Below, in pieces: positions 22,604-34,879 of a DNA stretch of 64,000 nucleotides. The position numbers were made by a program, and so were the translations under genes. The notes beneath the pieces are model-generated. The model saw nothing but the letters and a program-made list of their open reading frames with translations. It was not told the origin of the DNA and made no database searches. Origin of the DNA: Culex pipiens pallens (lineage: Eukaryota; Arthropoda; Insecta; Diptera; Culicidae); contig NC_068938.1 in assembly GCF_016801865.2 (NCBI RefSeq), forward strand, positions 66,501,005 to 66,565,004, in the 5' to 3' direction. Numbering within the stretch: position 1 is the first letter of the stretch; every line of letters starts with the position of its first letter.

Positions 22604-24111
22604 ACAACGATTATACAAAATTCTCGTTTCATATAAATAAAAAGGTTTCAAAAATACAAACATAAAAATTGGTAAATTAATTAGCTCTTAAATTCTTTAA
22701 CATTTATGATGCTATGATCTCATCAATTTCATTTAATAGCATAATAAAATGAATGGAATTTAGATTTGATTTAATACTCTTAACAGTGTATTATTCAGAA
22801 GTTAAATTTAATTTTTTCAAAAATATAAGTAATATGTAAATTTTATGTAAAGAGGTTTAAAAAATTGTAGAAGATTCATATTCAAGGTGATACGAAATAG
22901 ATTCCTCAGATGGCAAAATTTTTTTTTTACGGTTTGACTTGAAAATCCTCTTCGCCAAATTCAAGAATAGAAAATCAAACAAAAATTTGCATATTATTTG
23001 AACAAAATGCTTTGAAGCATTGTAATGAGAATTTTTGATGTAATATAGAACAAAAGTCATAAAAAACTATGTATACACAAAACATTTATTTATATTTAAA
23101 ACTAGCATACATTTTTGAAAAAAATCCACTTTAAATAAACATATTTCACACTTTTGTATTCAGTTCAATTCAATTAGTGTTTTTATTAGAATTTAGCAGT
23201 TCTGCTCCAGGATTTTACTTTACAGTTAGGTGATTTGGAGATCCTTTCAACTGAGATTAGTTCATAAGCCTTTGCATATTATTACTAGGTTTAAATTTTG
23301 AGAGAATAAAAACCCTAGACATATTAATATATTTTGGTGTTTTGTTTGGACAAACTGTGAAGAAAGTAATTTAAATATGTTTTCTTCATATGTTTTCTTA
23401 GACATATCGGTTTTAATTCAAGTTTTATTTTTTTATTTATTCAGCCAAAGTTTTTTTTTTTTCAAAAGATGATTTATTGTTTCAAGCATTTTAGGTCAGC
23501 TGAAATCTAAATTATCTTTTTATTTATAATCTTCATAAAATCACCAAAAGTGATAAAACAAACCATTACATAATTAAAATAATCTCGTGTGACTTTGAAT
23601 TCTGGCCGTTGCAATTTTGTAACAAATTCCTTATAAATAAAATAATTATATAAAGTGTTTTTTCCTGTATTAGTAGCAAGTTAAGATTAACTTAAAAGTA
23701 TTTTTAATTTTTGTGAAAAAGCAATCAATTGATTATTTTTAACTTATGTTTGTAACACAACTTTGCACGTGGGTAATATTGTTTATACAATTGGCAAAAA
23801 AATAAACCTATTGACTATTGCAAACATTGCTTCTCAAGATTTTGCATCATTTTTTTTTTTTGCAATTTGTGATTATATAATTTTAAATTTGCATGGATTT
23901 TTTACCATATATTCTTTTTGTCCCAAAAAATCATATTACCAAAAGTCCAAAGCATACATGTATTTAAAGTTCATCATGATTTTGAGATTCCAAAAATCCT
24001 TTTTGCTTGAAGATGTGATTTCACAGAGGCTTTATTTTGTGTAAGTTGAATATTGGATCAATAGTTTCTTAAATATCTTCAAGTGCGGCTTTTGGGAATC
24101 ACTTAAAAAAC
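22604..24111. other. AT-rich non-coding
   Basis: A/T-rich throughout. The 93-codon ORF at 23763-24044 is composition-driven, with no domain. Nothing else is supported. Confidence 0.4.
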
Positions 24112-24450
24112 GTTACTTAATCCACCTTTAGGTGGTTGGTGCCTTCCTCGCATTCATAAAGTGAATACACTACACAGACTCAAAAAAGTGTATAAATAAC
24201 ACTTATTTTTTATCAATATATCTGAGATCCGGCCTCAAAAAAGTGTATTAAAAACACTTAAGCACTTATAACTGTCAGATCTTCAATCTTTTGGGCTTGT
24301 TGGAAAGGTCTTTTGATTACATATCCAACGATGGGTCGCATGATAGATCCGGACAACTTTTTTATCAAAATATTTGAGATCCGGCCTCAAAAAAGTGTAT
24401 AAATAACACTTAAGTGCTCATAACTTTTGATGGGATTGTCAGATTGTCCA
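24112..24450 (+). mobile_element. Element E, copy 3 (truncated)
   Basis: Starts GTTACTTAATCCACCTTTAGG and then TTGGTGCCTTCCTCG, the same start as copy 1. It contains about two diverged copies of the internal unit ('gagatccggcctcaaaaaag', 'ccaacgatgggtcgcatgat'). The other end is missing. Confidence 0.65.
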
Positions 24451-25190
24451 TACAAAAATGCTATAAAAATATTTGAAAATTTGTAACCTAATAATGGATC
24501 GATTAGGCGTCTTCGGCAAATTTGTAGGTTTTGATTAAGATTAAAAAAAAAGGTTTAAAAAATCCAAAAAACAAATTCTCGAAAAAAAAGGTTGGATGTA
24601 AAAATTAAATTGCGATCGAAAAATACTTTTAGGAATTTTTTTAAATTGCACAAAATCCTAGGTAAAACCATATTTGAATTATTTTTTTTTCAAAAATTGC
24701 GTTGTTTAAATTCGTAAAATGGTTATCATTCTCGTCCATATCTGAACTAAAATATTTCCAAACAGATATCGGGTATGAAAAATTATCAATGATAATGCAA
24801 ATATTTTGAGATTCGATATTACTGACTAGTAAAATTAGTGTTAAAAATCACTAAACCTGTATGGGTTACCACTGTAACAAATACTCAGTTAATATCCAAG
24901 TTCAATGACCATAGAAACTGCAATTTGAATGTTCATTAAATAACCTTAATAACTTTACAAGTATTAAAAGGAAAGAAAGTTAACATAGAAAATAACAAAG
25001 TAATGATACCGAAAAGTGTTGCCTTAATTTAGTAATAGAAATAGTTTTATTCGCATACCGCCTATAAGAGGCCATTATTCATTTTACAACACCTATATCA
25101 TCCCAATTTGGAAACCATATATTGTAAATAAAATTTTGTTTTTTTTATTCTTTTGCCCTCTGATCTGACTGATAAAACTGATTACGACAA
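24451..25190. other. Foldback-F fragment and AT-rich sequence
   Basis: 24451-24720 carries family-F motifs ('ggatcgattaggcgtcttcgg'). The remainder is A/T-rich. 25191-25200 (aaatgtaaat) is the left target duplication of the next element. Confidence 0.45.
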
Positions 25191-25200
25191 AAATGTAAAT

Positions 25201-26551
25201 GGGTAATTCTCTACCAACTCACACGAAATCGGGAAAAGTTGCCCCGACCCCTCTTAGATTTGCGTGAAACTTTGTCCTAAGGGGTAACTTTTGTCCCTGA
25301 TCACGAATCCGAGGTCCGTTTTTTGATATCTCGTGACGGAGGGGCGGTACGACCCCTTCCATTTTTGAACATGCGAAAAAAGAGGTGTTTTTCAATAATT
25401 TGCAGCCTGAAACGGTGATGAGATAGAAATTTGGTGTCAAAGGGACTTTTGTGTAAAATTAGACGCCCGATTTGATGGCGTACTCAGAATTCCAAAAAAA
25501 CGTATTTTTCATCGAAAAAAACACTAAAAAAGTTTTAAAAATTCTCCAATTTTCCGTTACTCGACTGTAAAAAATTTTGGAACATGTCATTTTATGGGAA
25601 ATTTAATGTACTTTTCGAATCTACATTTTCCCAGAAGGGTCATTTTTTCATTTAGAACAAAAATTTTCATTTTAAAATTTCGTGTTTTTTCTAACTTTGC
25701 AGGGTTATTTTTTAGAGTGTAACAAAGTTCTACAAAGTTGTAGAGCAGACAATTACAAAAATTTTGATATATAGACATAAGGGGTTTGCTTGTAAACATC
25801 ACGAGTTATCGCGATTTTACGAAAAAAAGTTTTGAAAAAGTTACTTTTTGCATTTCTCTTTGTTTCGTCGTCCGTGTCTGTCGCGGGTGACCATGAACGG
25901 CCATGATCGATGACGACCAACTTTTTCAACACTTTTTTTCGTAAAATCGCGATAACTCGTGATGTTTATAAGCAAACCCCTTATGTCTATATATCAAAAT
26001 TTTTGTAATTGTCTGCTCTACAACTTTGTAGAACAATGTTACACTCTAAAAAATAACCCTGCAAAGTTAGAAAAAACACGAAATTTTAAAATGAAAAATT
26101 TTGTTCTAAATGAAAAAATGACCCTTCTGGGAAAATGTAGATTCGAAAAGTACATTAAATTTCCCATAAAATAACATGTTCCAAAAATTTTTACAGTCGA
26201 GTAACGGAAAATGGGAGAATTTTTAAAACTTTTTTAGTGTTTTTTTCGATGAAAAATACGTTTTTTTGGAATTCTGAGTACGCCATCAAATCGGGCGTCT
26301 AATTTTACACAAAAGTCCCTTTGACACCAAATTTCTATCTCATCACCGTTTCAGGCTGCAAATTATTGAAAAACACCTCTTTTTTCGCATGTTCAAAAAT
26401 GGAAGGGGTCGTACCGCCCCTCCGTCACGAGATATCAAAAAACGGACCTCGGATTCGTGATCAGGGACAAAAGTTACCCCTTAGGACAAAGTTTCACGCA
26501 AATCGAAGAGGGGTCGGGGCAACTGCTGTGTGAGTTGGCGGAGAATTACCC
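25201..26551. mobile_element. 1351-bp foldback transposon with 10-bp target duplication
   Basis: Arms of 642 bp (25201-25842) and 633 bp (25919-26551) are near-perfect inverted copies around a 76-bp unique spacer. Peptides read off mirrored 71-codon stretches of the two arms differ at only 3 residues. Ends are GGGTAATTCTC / GAGAATTACCC. Identical aaatgtaaat flanks lie at 25191-25200 and 26552-26561. Long arms plus a 9-10-bp duplication fit a Mutator-like or foldback element. No transposase. A diverged half copy is at 34880-35331. Confidence 0.9.
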
Positions 26552-26561
26552 AAATGTAAAT

Positions 26562-27436
26562 AAATTGTCAATTAATTTTAATCAAAATAACACAACCCTC
26601 TAAGCTCAGCAAGAAAAAATATATGTCAAATTGCCATTTTCAATTATTTTTCTCAGAATTCGCCACCCTGTTGCAGTAGTAGTCAGCAGCCGTTTTCCAT
26701 TCGATGGGTTGAAAAGATAGATAACTCTTCCGCGTGACTCTGGGGGACGCCGGCTGGTGGAACCTGGTGCACGGTGGAGGTCGTCGTCTAGCGTACGATG
26801 GCTTCGCCCAGAACCTACCCGACACCTACTCTACTACTACTACAGCCTGCAACGCCGGCTGGTTCCGGTGGCGGAAGAACCGTCGGAGGTTTCTATGTGT
26901 TTTGTGTTCTCTCTCGTTCTCAGGGTAGACAGATAAATACACACGCAATACATGCAAGCTGGGCCAAGGACCGCAGGATGTTGCACCAATACTAAGGGTG
27001 GTGGATGCAGCATCAGTTAGGATATAAAAGAGGATGTTATGTACAAAGAAGAGAGAACTCAGATTCCCCACTTTGGGATGGGTTCAAAGGTTGATGGTTG
27101 TTTTGGGAACTCCTGAGATACTGAATTTTTGAGTTCTGGTTGTAAAATGAATGGAGAAACAAATAAGTAACAAGTGTAATCAATTTGTGATTAATTTAAT
27201 GGTCATTTTTTGTTTTGTAGTAATAAAGCATAAACAAATGATTAATTTCAATCAGGAATTTAAAAATTGTTACCAAGGATTGCTCAGAACATACAAACTG
27301 TTAAGTAATCAAAAAATCAATTTACAAATGAAACTTGATTCATTTAGATATTTTTTTTCATAATTATTTAAAGATCAAACATTGAAGAAAACAAATACAT
27401 AAGAATCAAAAGTGTTTTTTTGTTCAAGCAAAAAGT
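26562..27436. other. Higher-complexity segment, then AT-rich sequence
   Basis: 26650-27060 is GC-richer with overlapping ORFs of 61-81 codons and no recognisable domains. The rest is A/T-rich. 27437-27448 (gtcttaaaatct) is the left target duplication of the SINE. Confidence 0.3.
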
Positions 27437-27448
27437 GTCTTAAAATCT

Positions 27449-27708
27449 GCCTGTGTGGATCAATCGGACCGCGCACTGGACTCACAATCCAGAGGTCGCC
27501 GGTTCGAATCCCGAGGCAGACGCAAAAATTCTAAGTGTTATTATAGGTATTCGGTGCCCTCTCCCCGTGCCATACCTTCACACTTAGGAGACCCGGGAGG
27601 CGGAGTCTTGTCGCAAAAAGAACGATACACGCCTGTGGATCCGTTGACGAAACCGCAAGGTTTAAGAGGGCCACATTATAAGGTGTTACGTCGATTCCGT
27701 TTTTTTCC
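27449..27708 (+). mobile_element. tRNA-derived SINE (copy 2) with 12-bp target duplication
   Basis: Flanked by identical gtcttaaaatct (27437-27448, 27709-27720). The tRNA-like head has CTGGACTCACAATCCAG, an anticodon arm with five paired bases and CAC in the anticodon position, and box B GGTTCGAATCC. The body ('ggtattcggtgcc', 'cgtgccataccttcac', 'cttaggaga') matches copy 1 at 11126. A second region 'acgcctgtggatccgttgac' resembles the head's D-arm. It ends in a T-run. Confidence 0.87.
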
Positions 27709-27720
27709 GTCTTAAAATCT

Positions 27721-29040
27721 AGGAAAAAATGTAAAATAATTTGTGAAAGTTCTAAAAATTTAGGTTTTTGTAAACTTATTCTATTTTTTTTTTGACAAGG
27801 ACATGGAAAAATAAACGTTGAAAATAATTAAAAATAGTTTCTTAACGTTTTCAAAGTTGTTTTGATGAAATATAAATAATATAAATTTCTTCTGAATTTT
27901 TGATAACTTTTCACAAAACTTCAAAAAAGATTAGACATTTTTTTTAAGTCGTAAAAAAAGATGTTTAAATTTACATTTTTTACAAAATTGTAAATGATCA
28001 GCAATTTTTTTCAAAAATCCAAAATTAAATGATAAAATTTAATCAACAATAATACAAATTATAACGAATATTAGTTACAAAATATGTGTTTCCATTTAAA
28101 TTTAAATAAAAACATTTATTGGTTATTTGTTTTGTAACTATACACTTCTGTAGCTTATTATTATCGAGCTTAATGACTAGAGGTAATCCTATGATGTCGA
28201 TAAATTGTAAACAGTTTTAAAGTTCTATCGAAAGGTTGTGTTGGATTTTCTAGAATCTTCTTGGAAATGCAAATAACCTTAAAATAAAATCAACCTCCAA
28301 AAATCAACCACGACAGCACTATTTCGATCGCACTTTGTAACTCACTCACGCAAAACCCTGCCCTACGACGACGTCGGGAGTAATGCCCTCTTTCCAACCC
28401 AATGCACTCCTGAAGAGGGGGTGAGTTCCACGTGCCTCTAACCCCAACCCCCTTCCCAAAAAGGACGAAGACGTCAACGACACCATTTGGCGCTCTGATG
28501 CTGTAGCCCTCCACCACCAACTCCGCGGTCTGTCTGGCCGTCTGCTCTCATTCTCACCAGAAAAATCTCCCGAAACTTGGAACGACAAAAAGCACTCACA
28601 CCTTATGTACTTCTAGGAATTCATTCTGGTGGTGTGCGTGGCCAGGACCTGCAGGAGAACACCATCTGATTCCACAACACTCTCATCTGGTTGGGCTGCC
28701 CCCTTCAGAGGTCCTCTCCGACACCCCCGGAGACCTGTCTACGTCAGCCACGCCAGCCAGACTCATCCTTGCCGAAACGTCCTTGCCAGACTGCAGTAGT
28801 AGTGTAAAAGAGTAACGACACGAAGGGCGCGCGATTCGCGCCGAATCAAGAAAGGGTCTTTGGTTTTGGCTGTCTGCTCTCGATTTTTTATGGCTCTGGG
28901 TGAAGATCTCAACAGATGCATTATGTTTAGATTATTTTATATTTCCAAAAAAATATGACTGCTTCAAATCTAAAAAAAATATATTAATAAAAAAAAACCT
29001 TTCAGGTTACTATAAAGTTACTTTTAAATTTTTTCAGTTT
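27721..29040. other. AT-rich stretch, then a higher-complexity block
   Basis: 27721-28300 is A/T-rich. 28300-28880 is GC-richer and non-repetitive, with overlapping minus-strand ORFs (76-80 codons) without domains and a short palindrome 'ggcgcgcgattcgcgcc' near 28826. 28890-29040 is A/T-rich again. No exon is supported. Confidence 0.3.
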
Positions 29041-29519
29041 TTTTCTAATCTAATCTAATCTAATCAGACCCTAGCGCAGCCAATCTTTCGAAGGGATCCT
29101 GGAGAATGCCTTAGGTTAGATGACGCCTAGCACTCTTCTTGTCATTTATTAACATTTGTAGTGCGCCATTGCATTAGAATGCATTGAAACATCACAAGCG
29201 TTAAAGCGGCCAGGCCTACTGCGTAAAGCCGTATCGCAGAGATGACTCGTAATTGGGTTGAGTTTGAGCACTGAGTATTCGAACAACAACACAATTCTGA
29301 ATCGACAGGGGAGGAAGAAGCGTGGGGACACACCACCATACGCTCCGAGATTTTGGTTGTATTCGTTGGGAGCACCATGCTAAGAAGGTTTGGTACTCCG
29401 GGACCCTCTGGGATGGGACATTTTATTTCCACGAATGCCCTGGACACTATTTGCCGTGGTTATAGCGCCACAACTCGCTCTCTGTAACAGTATTCCTAAT
29501 TCCAGTCCAAGCTCACCAA
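29041..29519 (-). mobile_element. 3' end of a LINE or LINE-tailed SINE with (GATTA)n tail
   Basis: On the minus strand the sequence ends in repeated GATTA (plus-strand tctaatctaatc, 29046-29066). It is preceded by a GC-richer tail with 'ggcgtcatctaacctaagg'. A pentamer tail instead of poly(A) is typical of several LINE clades. No reverse-transcriptase remnant is readable. With the tRNA-like block at 29655-29729 on the same strand it may be a single long SINE. Confidence 0.5.
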
Positions 29520-29594
29520 GTCGTCATGGCCTAGTGGTTAGCATTTTTGCTTATCAATCCAAAGGACGGGGGATCGAACCCCGCCTCGAGCGAC
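29520..29594 (+). other. tRNA-like segment, plus strand
   Basis: TGGCCTAGTGGTTAGCA resembles a D-arm with box A, and GGGGGATCGAACCCC a T-arm. Outer GTCG/CGAC pair. The anticodon arm does not fold with a 7-base loop, so this is a tRNA-derived relic rather than a gene. Confidence 0.5.
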
Positions 29595-29654
29595 TTTGAT
29601 TTATCGTTCATATATTTATCATTTCAAATTTCTGTGTTCTAAACTTTCTCGTTG

Positions 29655-29729
29655 GGAGCAGATGGGAATCGCACCCAGGACCATTCGCTTATAAAGCGAA
29701 CACCGTAGCCAGTCAGCCACGGCCGCTCC
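29655..29729 (-). other. tRNA-like segment with near-complete cloverleaf, minus strand
   Basis: Acceptor GGAGCGG/CTGCTCC pairs at all seven positions (one G-T). The D-stem CCGT/ACGG and the anticodon stem TTCGC/GCGAA (loop TTTATAA, anticodon UAU) are intact; the T-stem has 4 pairs. Box B is GGTGCGATTCC, one change from consensus, and the usual U8 is absent. It is more likely a SINE head than a functional tRNA-Ile(UAU), but folds well. Confidence 0.5.
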
Positions 29730-30708
29730 TTCTTAATTTTTTTCAGTTTTTTTCCTACGAAAAACTTTATTTATCTTGTTTAATTTTTTTATTCTAAAGC
29801 CTTCAATCTACTGACTTTCAGCTGATTCTCATATGTTGTCAATCACTTTTTTATGTTTTCAATATTTTTAAACATTTTTTATATTAGAAATTCTCTGGAA
29901 TTTTGAAAATCAACTGTTTATTGTAATTTTTTAATTGTATGAAACTGTCCATCGATTCTTTACGTCCAAATAAGCCATTATCCATAATTATTTTTTCCAT
30001 AGGGTTTGTTCAAATATTACGTCCAGAGATTTTCGGGATTTCAGACCCGATCCCCCTTCCCTCAATCAAGCACTTTTCCTATACTTTTAACATGGGATTT
30101 CACAAACCTTAGACCCCTCTTATCCCCCTATTCATGAACCTAATTTTTGAAAGAACCCATACAAGTCTCCATACTAATTTGGGTGCTATCCAGAGTAAAG
30201 TGCTAAAAGAAACATTCGAAAATCTGTATCATGAGAAGGTATTTTTGGATCGATTTAGTGTCCTCGGCAAAGTTTTATGCTATGACTATTCAGAAAAAAA
30301 ATCACACCCTAAAAAAACATTTTTTTAAAGAATTTTTTATCACAAAAACTCTATTATGACAGATTTTAGCTATAGTGTATGAAAGACGTTTTGGTTTTGG
30401 ACAAATTAAGATTTTTTGAAAAATAGTGTTTTTTAAATATCAAAAAATGCACAAAAAAATCAATAATATTTTTTTAGTGGTCAAATCGAATTCTGAATCG
30501 AAAAGTACTTTTGTAAAATTATGATAAAGTGCATTATTTTCGAGTTATAGCCATTTTAAGGATAAATAGTGTGTTTTTTACCTTGTCCATCTTCAAAAAA
30601 TAAAGTTGCTTTAATAAACCCCCTTTTGAAACAGTCAAAACAGTGAAACAGTAAAAAGTAAATACAAATTATTTAATTTTGTAATCTTTGAAAATTTTAG
30701 TAAAATTC
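29730..30708. other. AT-rich sequence and foldback-F fragment up to the gap
   Basis: A/T-rich with a C-rich MITE-like patch at 30010-30130. Family-F motifs run from 30180 to 30650 ('ttggatcgatttagtgtcc', 'tcggcaaag'). The contig ends at 30708. Confidence 0.4.
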
Positions 30709-30808
30709 NNNNNNNNNNNNNNNNNNNNNNNNNNNNNNNNNNNNNNNNNNNNNNNNNNNNNNNNNNNNNNNNNNNNNNNNNNNNNNNNNNNNNNNNNNNN
30801 NNNNNNNN
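30709..30808. other. Assembly gap, 100 N
   Basis: Exactly 100 unknown bases, the usual placeholder for a gap of unknown size. Order and orientation of the flanking contigs are not proven by sequence. Confidence 0.99.
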
Positions 30809-31600
30809 TGGGCTCTTACGTCTTTTTGAAAACTAATCCGAGAAATCTTCTTTTTTTCAAAATGCAACCAACATTACAAAAATAATAAGAGTAAATCAAA
30901 ATGAAATCAAAACGCAAAATCATTAATAATGAAAACAACATTTTGAATCATCATATAGAAAATAAAGCAAAATTGGAAAATGAAAATTAAAATAAAAGGG
31001 CGAATAACACAACGAAAGCTTATTCAAAGCAATAAAAAATTCAAAATATATTCCAAAAAATGCAAATTGAAAACAAAAACCAAGCGATTCATACTACTGA
31101 CAGTATATTTATGGTAATATAAAGCAAATTTTGTAATACAAGTAAGTCAAATACAGAAAATGAGACAATAATAAAGCAAAATAAATACAACAAAAGCAAC
31201 CAAAAGCTAAATTAAGCTTACTAAAAGCAAAAAAACGAAATTTGAGAAAAAACAGAATAAAGTTAATTTAAAGCCAAAATCAAGACAGACGTTGCAATAA
31301 ATAAAAACAGGATCAAATAAAGCAGAATAAAAACAAATTAAACCTTCAAGAATTAAAAAAAGTGTAAAAAAAGTTAAGTTGAACCATAATTTATCAAAAT
31401 TTATATTAAAAAGCAAGATCACTTTTATAAAGAATCATAAATCAAGAAAAATTAACAGTAAAAAAACCAAAATTCAAAAACTTATTTTAGTTACAGGTAA
31501 AATTTAACCAAATTGTCAAATATGAACTAAAAAAAATTGAAATCAATAGAAGGTAAAACAATTCATTCCACCCAATCTATATTAACGAAGAAAAAAAAAA
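30809..31600. other. A-rich non-coding
   Basis: Strongly A-rich, with many loose 'aaagcaaaat'-like words but no clean period. No gene. Confidence 0.4.
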
Positions 31601-32720
31601 AGACAAAATGGGAACCTCCGGTCCCGGTTTCCCGCGCTACTCTCGGAACGAAAATGGTATGCAAATTGCAGGCTTCTTTTAAGAGCTGATTAAAATCGGA
31701 CTAATTAATCACTCAATCGCCTCTTTGACTCGCCACGAAACGCGCACTAACACCGGCAAGTGAAATAATACCCGAGAGTGAAAAGGGTTGGAAAAAAAAT
31801 GATGAAACTCAAGTTAAAAACGTAAAAAATGAAGCAATTTCCCAACCAAGGTGTTTACGGCGGGGGGCTACTTAAGTCGTAAAAGGTGCAACCAGCCCGT
31901 GTTAAATAGGTTTATTTGTTACATTAATCGAAGATTGCACGGGAACGAAGTTTCTGCGGCGAAAATTGACTTTTTCCAACTTTTTCCAATTTCGAGCTGT
32001 TGTTATTCTCGGGTCGACATTCACCTTTCCACGCGTTGAACTTTGTCGGGCAGACAGTTTTGCGTCGTCTTTGGATAAAAACTCCACGAGAGAGTGGAGT
32101 CAGGTTAAAGGGAACGTGACGTGACCTCGTCCATCTACCTCCTTGGGCAAGCTAAGGTGGAAAATGCAACGGGTTGAGTCACGGGAGTAGACCCGGAGGT
32201 GGACTTGTAAACTTGGTGTCTACCTTTTATCAAAAATTGCTTAAAAAATATAAAATGTAAACGACAAATGTTGAATTTGGTATTTATAAATATAACAATA
32301 CATATTTTTTTTTTGCGAAATATTAAAATGTCACCTTTTGATCACTACACTACAACTACAAAATTCTACTTCCGATCCGGCCAAGCCCCGCGAGGTCGAG
32401 GGGAAAACCACGGTCACGTCGGGACCTCGTCCTCCCTTGAGGCAGTCCAGCCTAATGTGTCCCTCTCCTAGGGGGGAGCGGGAGAGGTTGGATGATTCAG
32501 GAGTTTTTTGAACCCTCGACGCAGTAGCTGCACTCGGTTTGCACCCCGCGGAATCTCCACTTTCTGTTAGGAAGTATTGGTGAGTGGCGTCGACTGTGCT
32601 CACATATTTAATAAAGGATGGGGAACAGAGTCACTCACCGCAAGAACCTACCCCACCCTTGAATTTGGTTGGCCCCTGGGTGCACCGTAGTTATGACTGT
32701 TTGGTGGAGATTCACGGTAA
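31601..32720. other. Higher-complexity non-repetitive segment
   Basis: 31610-31790 contains an octamer-like atgcaaat and homeodomain-type ctaattaatc within balanced sequence. 31840-32720 is GC-richer. ORFs of 61-90 codons overlap on both strands with no domain. Candidate intronic regulatory DNA. Confidence 0.3.
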
Positions 32721-33414
32721 CGGGATTTTTTTTTTGACTATAGTTATAGTGAGATTGTAGAAGAAATTTGAGTAGATTCTAAAGAAAAACAGCATCTTTT
32801 TTTTTGTTCATATATAATAAATATATAAAAAATTTCGACGGTTTTGTTCGAACGCGAATCAATTCAACACGGAACGTCGGATCGAGGTGCTTTTTGTTGC
32901 GTAGGGTTCGTATAAGTCCAAGGAAGGTTCTTATGCCAAAAAGTTACAACTTTGGCCACTCTGGAACCGATTCCGGAAAATCTGCAGATTGTATGGGAAA
33001 AGTTACGTAAAATCAATTTTTGATCACAGGAGGCTGAATAAGCAAAAAAGTTAAAAATGTCAACAAACGAAAAAAGGCAGAACGAAGTTTGTCGGGTAAG
33101 GCTTGTAGTTCATAAACTATGGTGGACCACAGTCAATAGCTCGAAATTGTCGCAACATATTCAGGCACAATGGCAGTCAACCATTTTCGTATTGTACATA
33201 AATATCAAAACGTATTATTCATAAGATAAATTAGTTTGGAAGAACTCAATTACATTTATCGAAACGTTTTAAATACTTGGTAACCTGATTCCACTTTTTA
33301 ACGGATAAATCAAAAAATCTTTAGAATTAATTTTTCACGCAGTCTCAAATCTTCAAAATAAACATCTTCAAAATAAACTTTAACTAAATATATATTAGCC
33401 AAATTTGATTTTTA
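32721..33414. other. Non-coding, mixed composition
   Basis: No exon, RNA or repeat that I can support. A 68-codon ORF at 32804-33010 has no recognised domain. Confidence 0.3.
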
Positions 33415-33634
33415 GCAGAACTTGTGAAGGACATCACCAAACTTTATAATTTTCAATATGGACTTATGGGACTCTAAACTAAACCGAATGGAACAAACCC
33501 GGACAAAATCCGTTCAGCCAGTGCCGCAGATTCACAGAATTTGATTATGAGACTATATGTGTACGTGAAAGTAGATCCTGTAGGCTTATCAAATAAATTA
33601 ATATTTCGAGTGATTTTTTAGCCTTGAGGAAGGC
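33415..33634 (+). mobile_element. Element E, copy 4 (one end only)
   Basis: Matches the right end of copy 1: 'atgggactctaaactaaacc', 'atccgttcagccagtgcc', then 'gccttgaggaaggc'. The 5' part is missing. Confidence 0.55.
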
Positions 33635-34578
33635 ATAAATTGACCAAATAGAATCAAATAAAAAACAAAAAGCGCCAAGATAAAATTAAAACACTGATTT
33701 GGCAAAACATAATGATTTATATAAATTTCGTCCATATTTTTTTTAACTCTCTACTGATATTTTTTTTTTTTCAAAATTATTATTATTCCCGTGCTCAGGT
33801 AGTCATTTTGAGCAACTTTTTGTTTTACGAAAAACTTTACTTCTCTTGTTTTATGTTTTTCTTGTTTCATTTTTGATATTTTTATTTACATTTATCTTGT
33901 TTAGTTCATGTTTGTTTTTGATAATATTTGATCTATTCTACCATCTCCTATAATTAAATTTTGCCTTTCTATTTTTTCATGTTTTTACAGTCACTTTTTA
34001 TTTTTTTTTTTTTGCTTTTTTCCCTTTTTTTTGCTATAAAATGATCCCATTCTATTTAAATTGTTTAAAAATGCGTAGAGGCATAGTCTGTGACAAAACA
34101 AACATTTCTGCATACTAATTTTGATATAAAATATAGATTTTTTTTTGTAAAAATACAGCCAAAGTTGACCCCAGAAAATATGACATTTGAAAAAACATTG
34201 GCAAAGTCACATAAAACAAGTCAAACTTCCAACTCTAAAATTTTCTGAAATTCCAATGATTTTTAAAGATCAAAATTGGTTGAAAAATTGCGATTGGTTT
34301 GGTTTTTGGATTGTTTTTTTGCGAATTTTTAGATCGATGACCGACTATATTCGGGGTTGGGTTGTAGAGGGTTAAACGGTACCTATGGTTGTCCCAGTCT
34401 ACACATATTTTTTCAAAAAAGTTGAAGATTTTTTTTACAGATTTGTTTAAGAAACTTTGAAGATTATACCTCTTGTTGCGGAGATACGACTGAAAGAACA
34501 AACAGCCGATATCCGAGCAACTTTTGATCCGATTTTTAATATCAAAAAAATTACATTTATTTTATCTGAGCTTTCTGA
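33635..34578. repeat. Dispersed repeat R, copy 1 (uninterrupted)
   Basis: 33745-34375 runs parallel to 61300-62340: 'aactctctactg', 'gtcattttgagcaac', 'catttatcttgtttagtt', 'ggcatagtctg', 'agccaaagttgacccc'. Here the site 'ctaccatctcctat' is intact, whereas in the other copy it carries an insertion. Confidence 0.7.
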
Positions 34579-34581
34579 TAA

Positions 34582-34752
34582 GGGACCATCCACAAACCAC
34601 GTGGACACTTTTTTTTGTGATCTCAACCACCCCACCCCCTCCCCCCTCGTGGACAAATGTCCATACAAAAAAAATCTTTTTTGTATGGAGCGTGGACAAT
34701 CGCCATACCCCCCCCCCCCCCTACAGTGTCCACGTGGTTTATGGATGGTCCC
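34582..34752. mobile_element. MITE of the GGGACCATCC family (copy 3)
   Basis: A 171-bp element with ends GGGACCATCCACAAACC and GGTTTATGGATGGTCCC, flanked by TAA (34579-34581, 34753-34755). The interior has C-rich runs and 'cgtggacaatcgcc'. It is the best-preserved of the three copies. Confidence 0.82.
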
Positions 34753-34879
34753 TAACCATATTTTGAAAATTTTGAATTTGTCACGAACATTTGAAACAAG
34801 TATAATTTTGCAATTAAAGGCCATTCAGATGTTTTTTTGTGAATAAAAGTGAACAAACGGGAATATTTTCTAAGAGTGT

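Noticed and set aside
25219..26533. Paired 70-73-codon ORFs on the two arms of the foldback
   Set aside because: They are mirror images of the same inverted repeat, with no domain. They were used only as a measure of arm identity.
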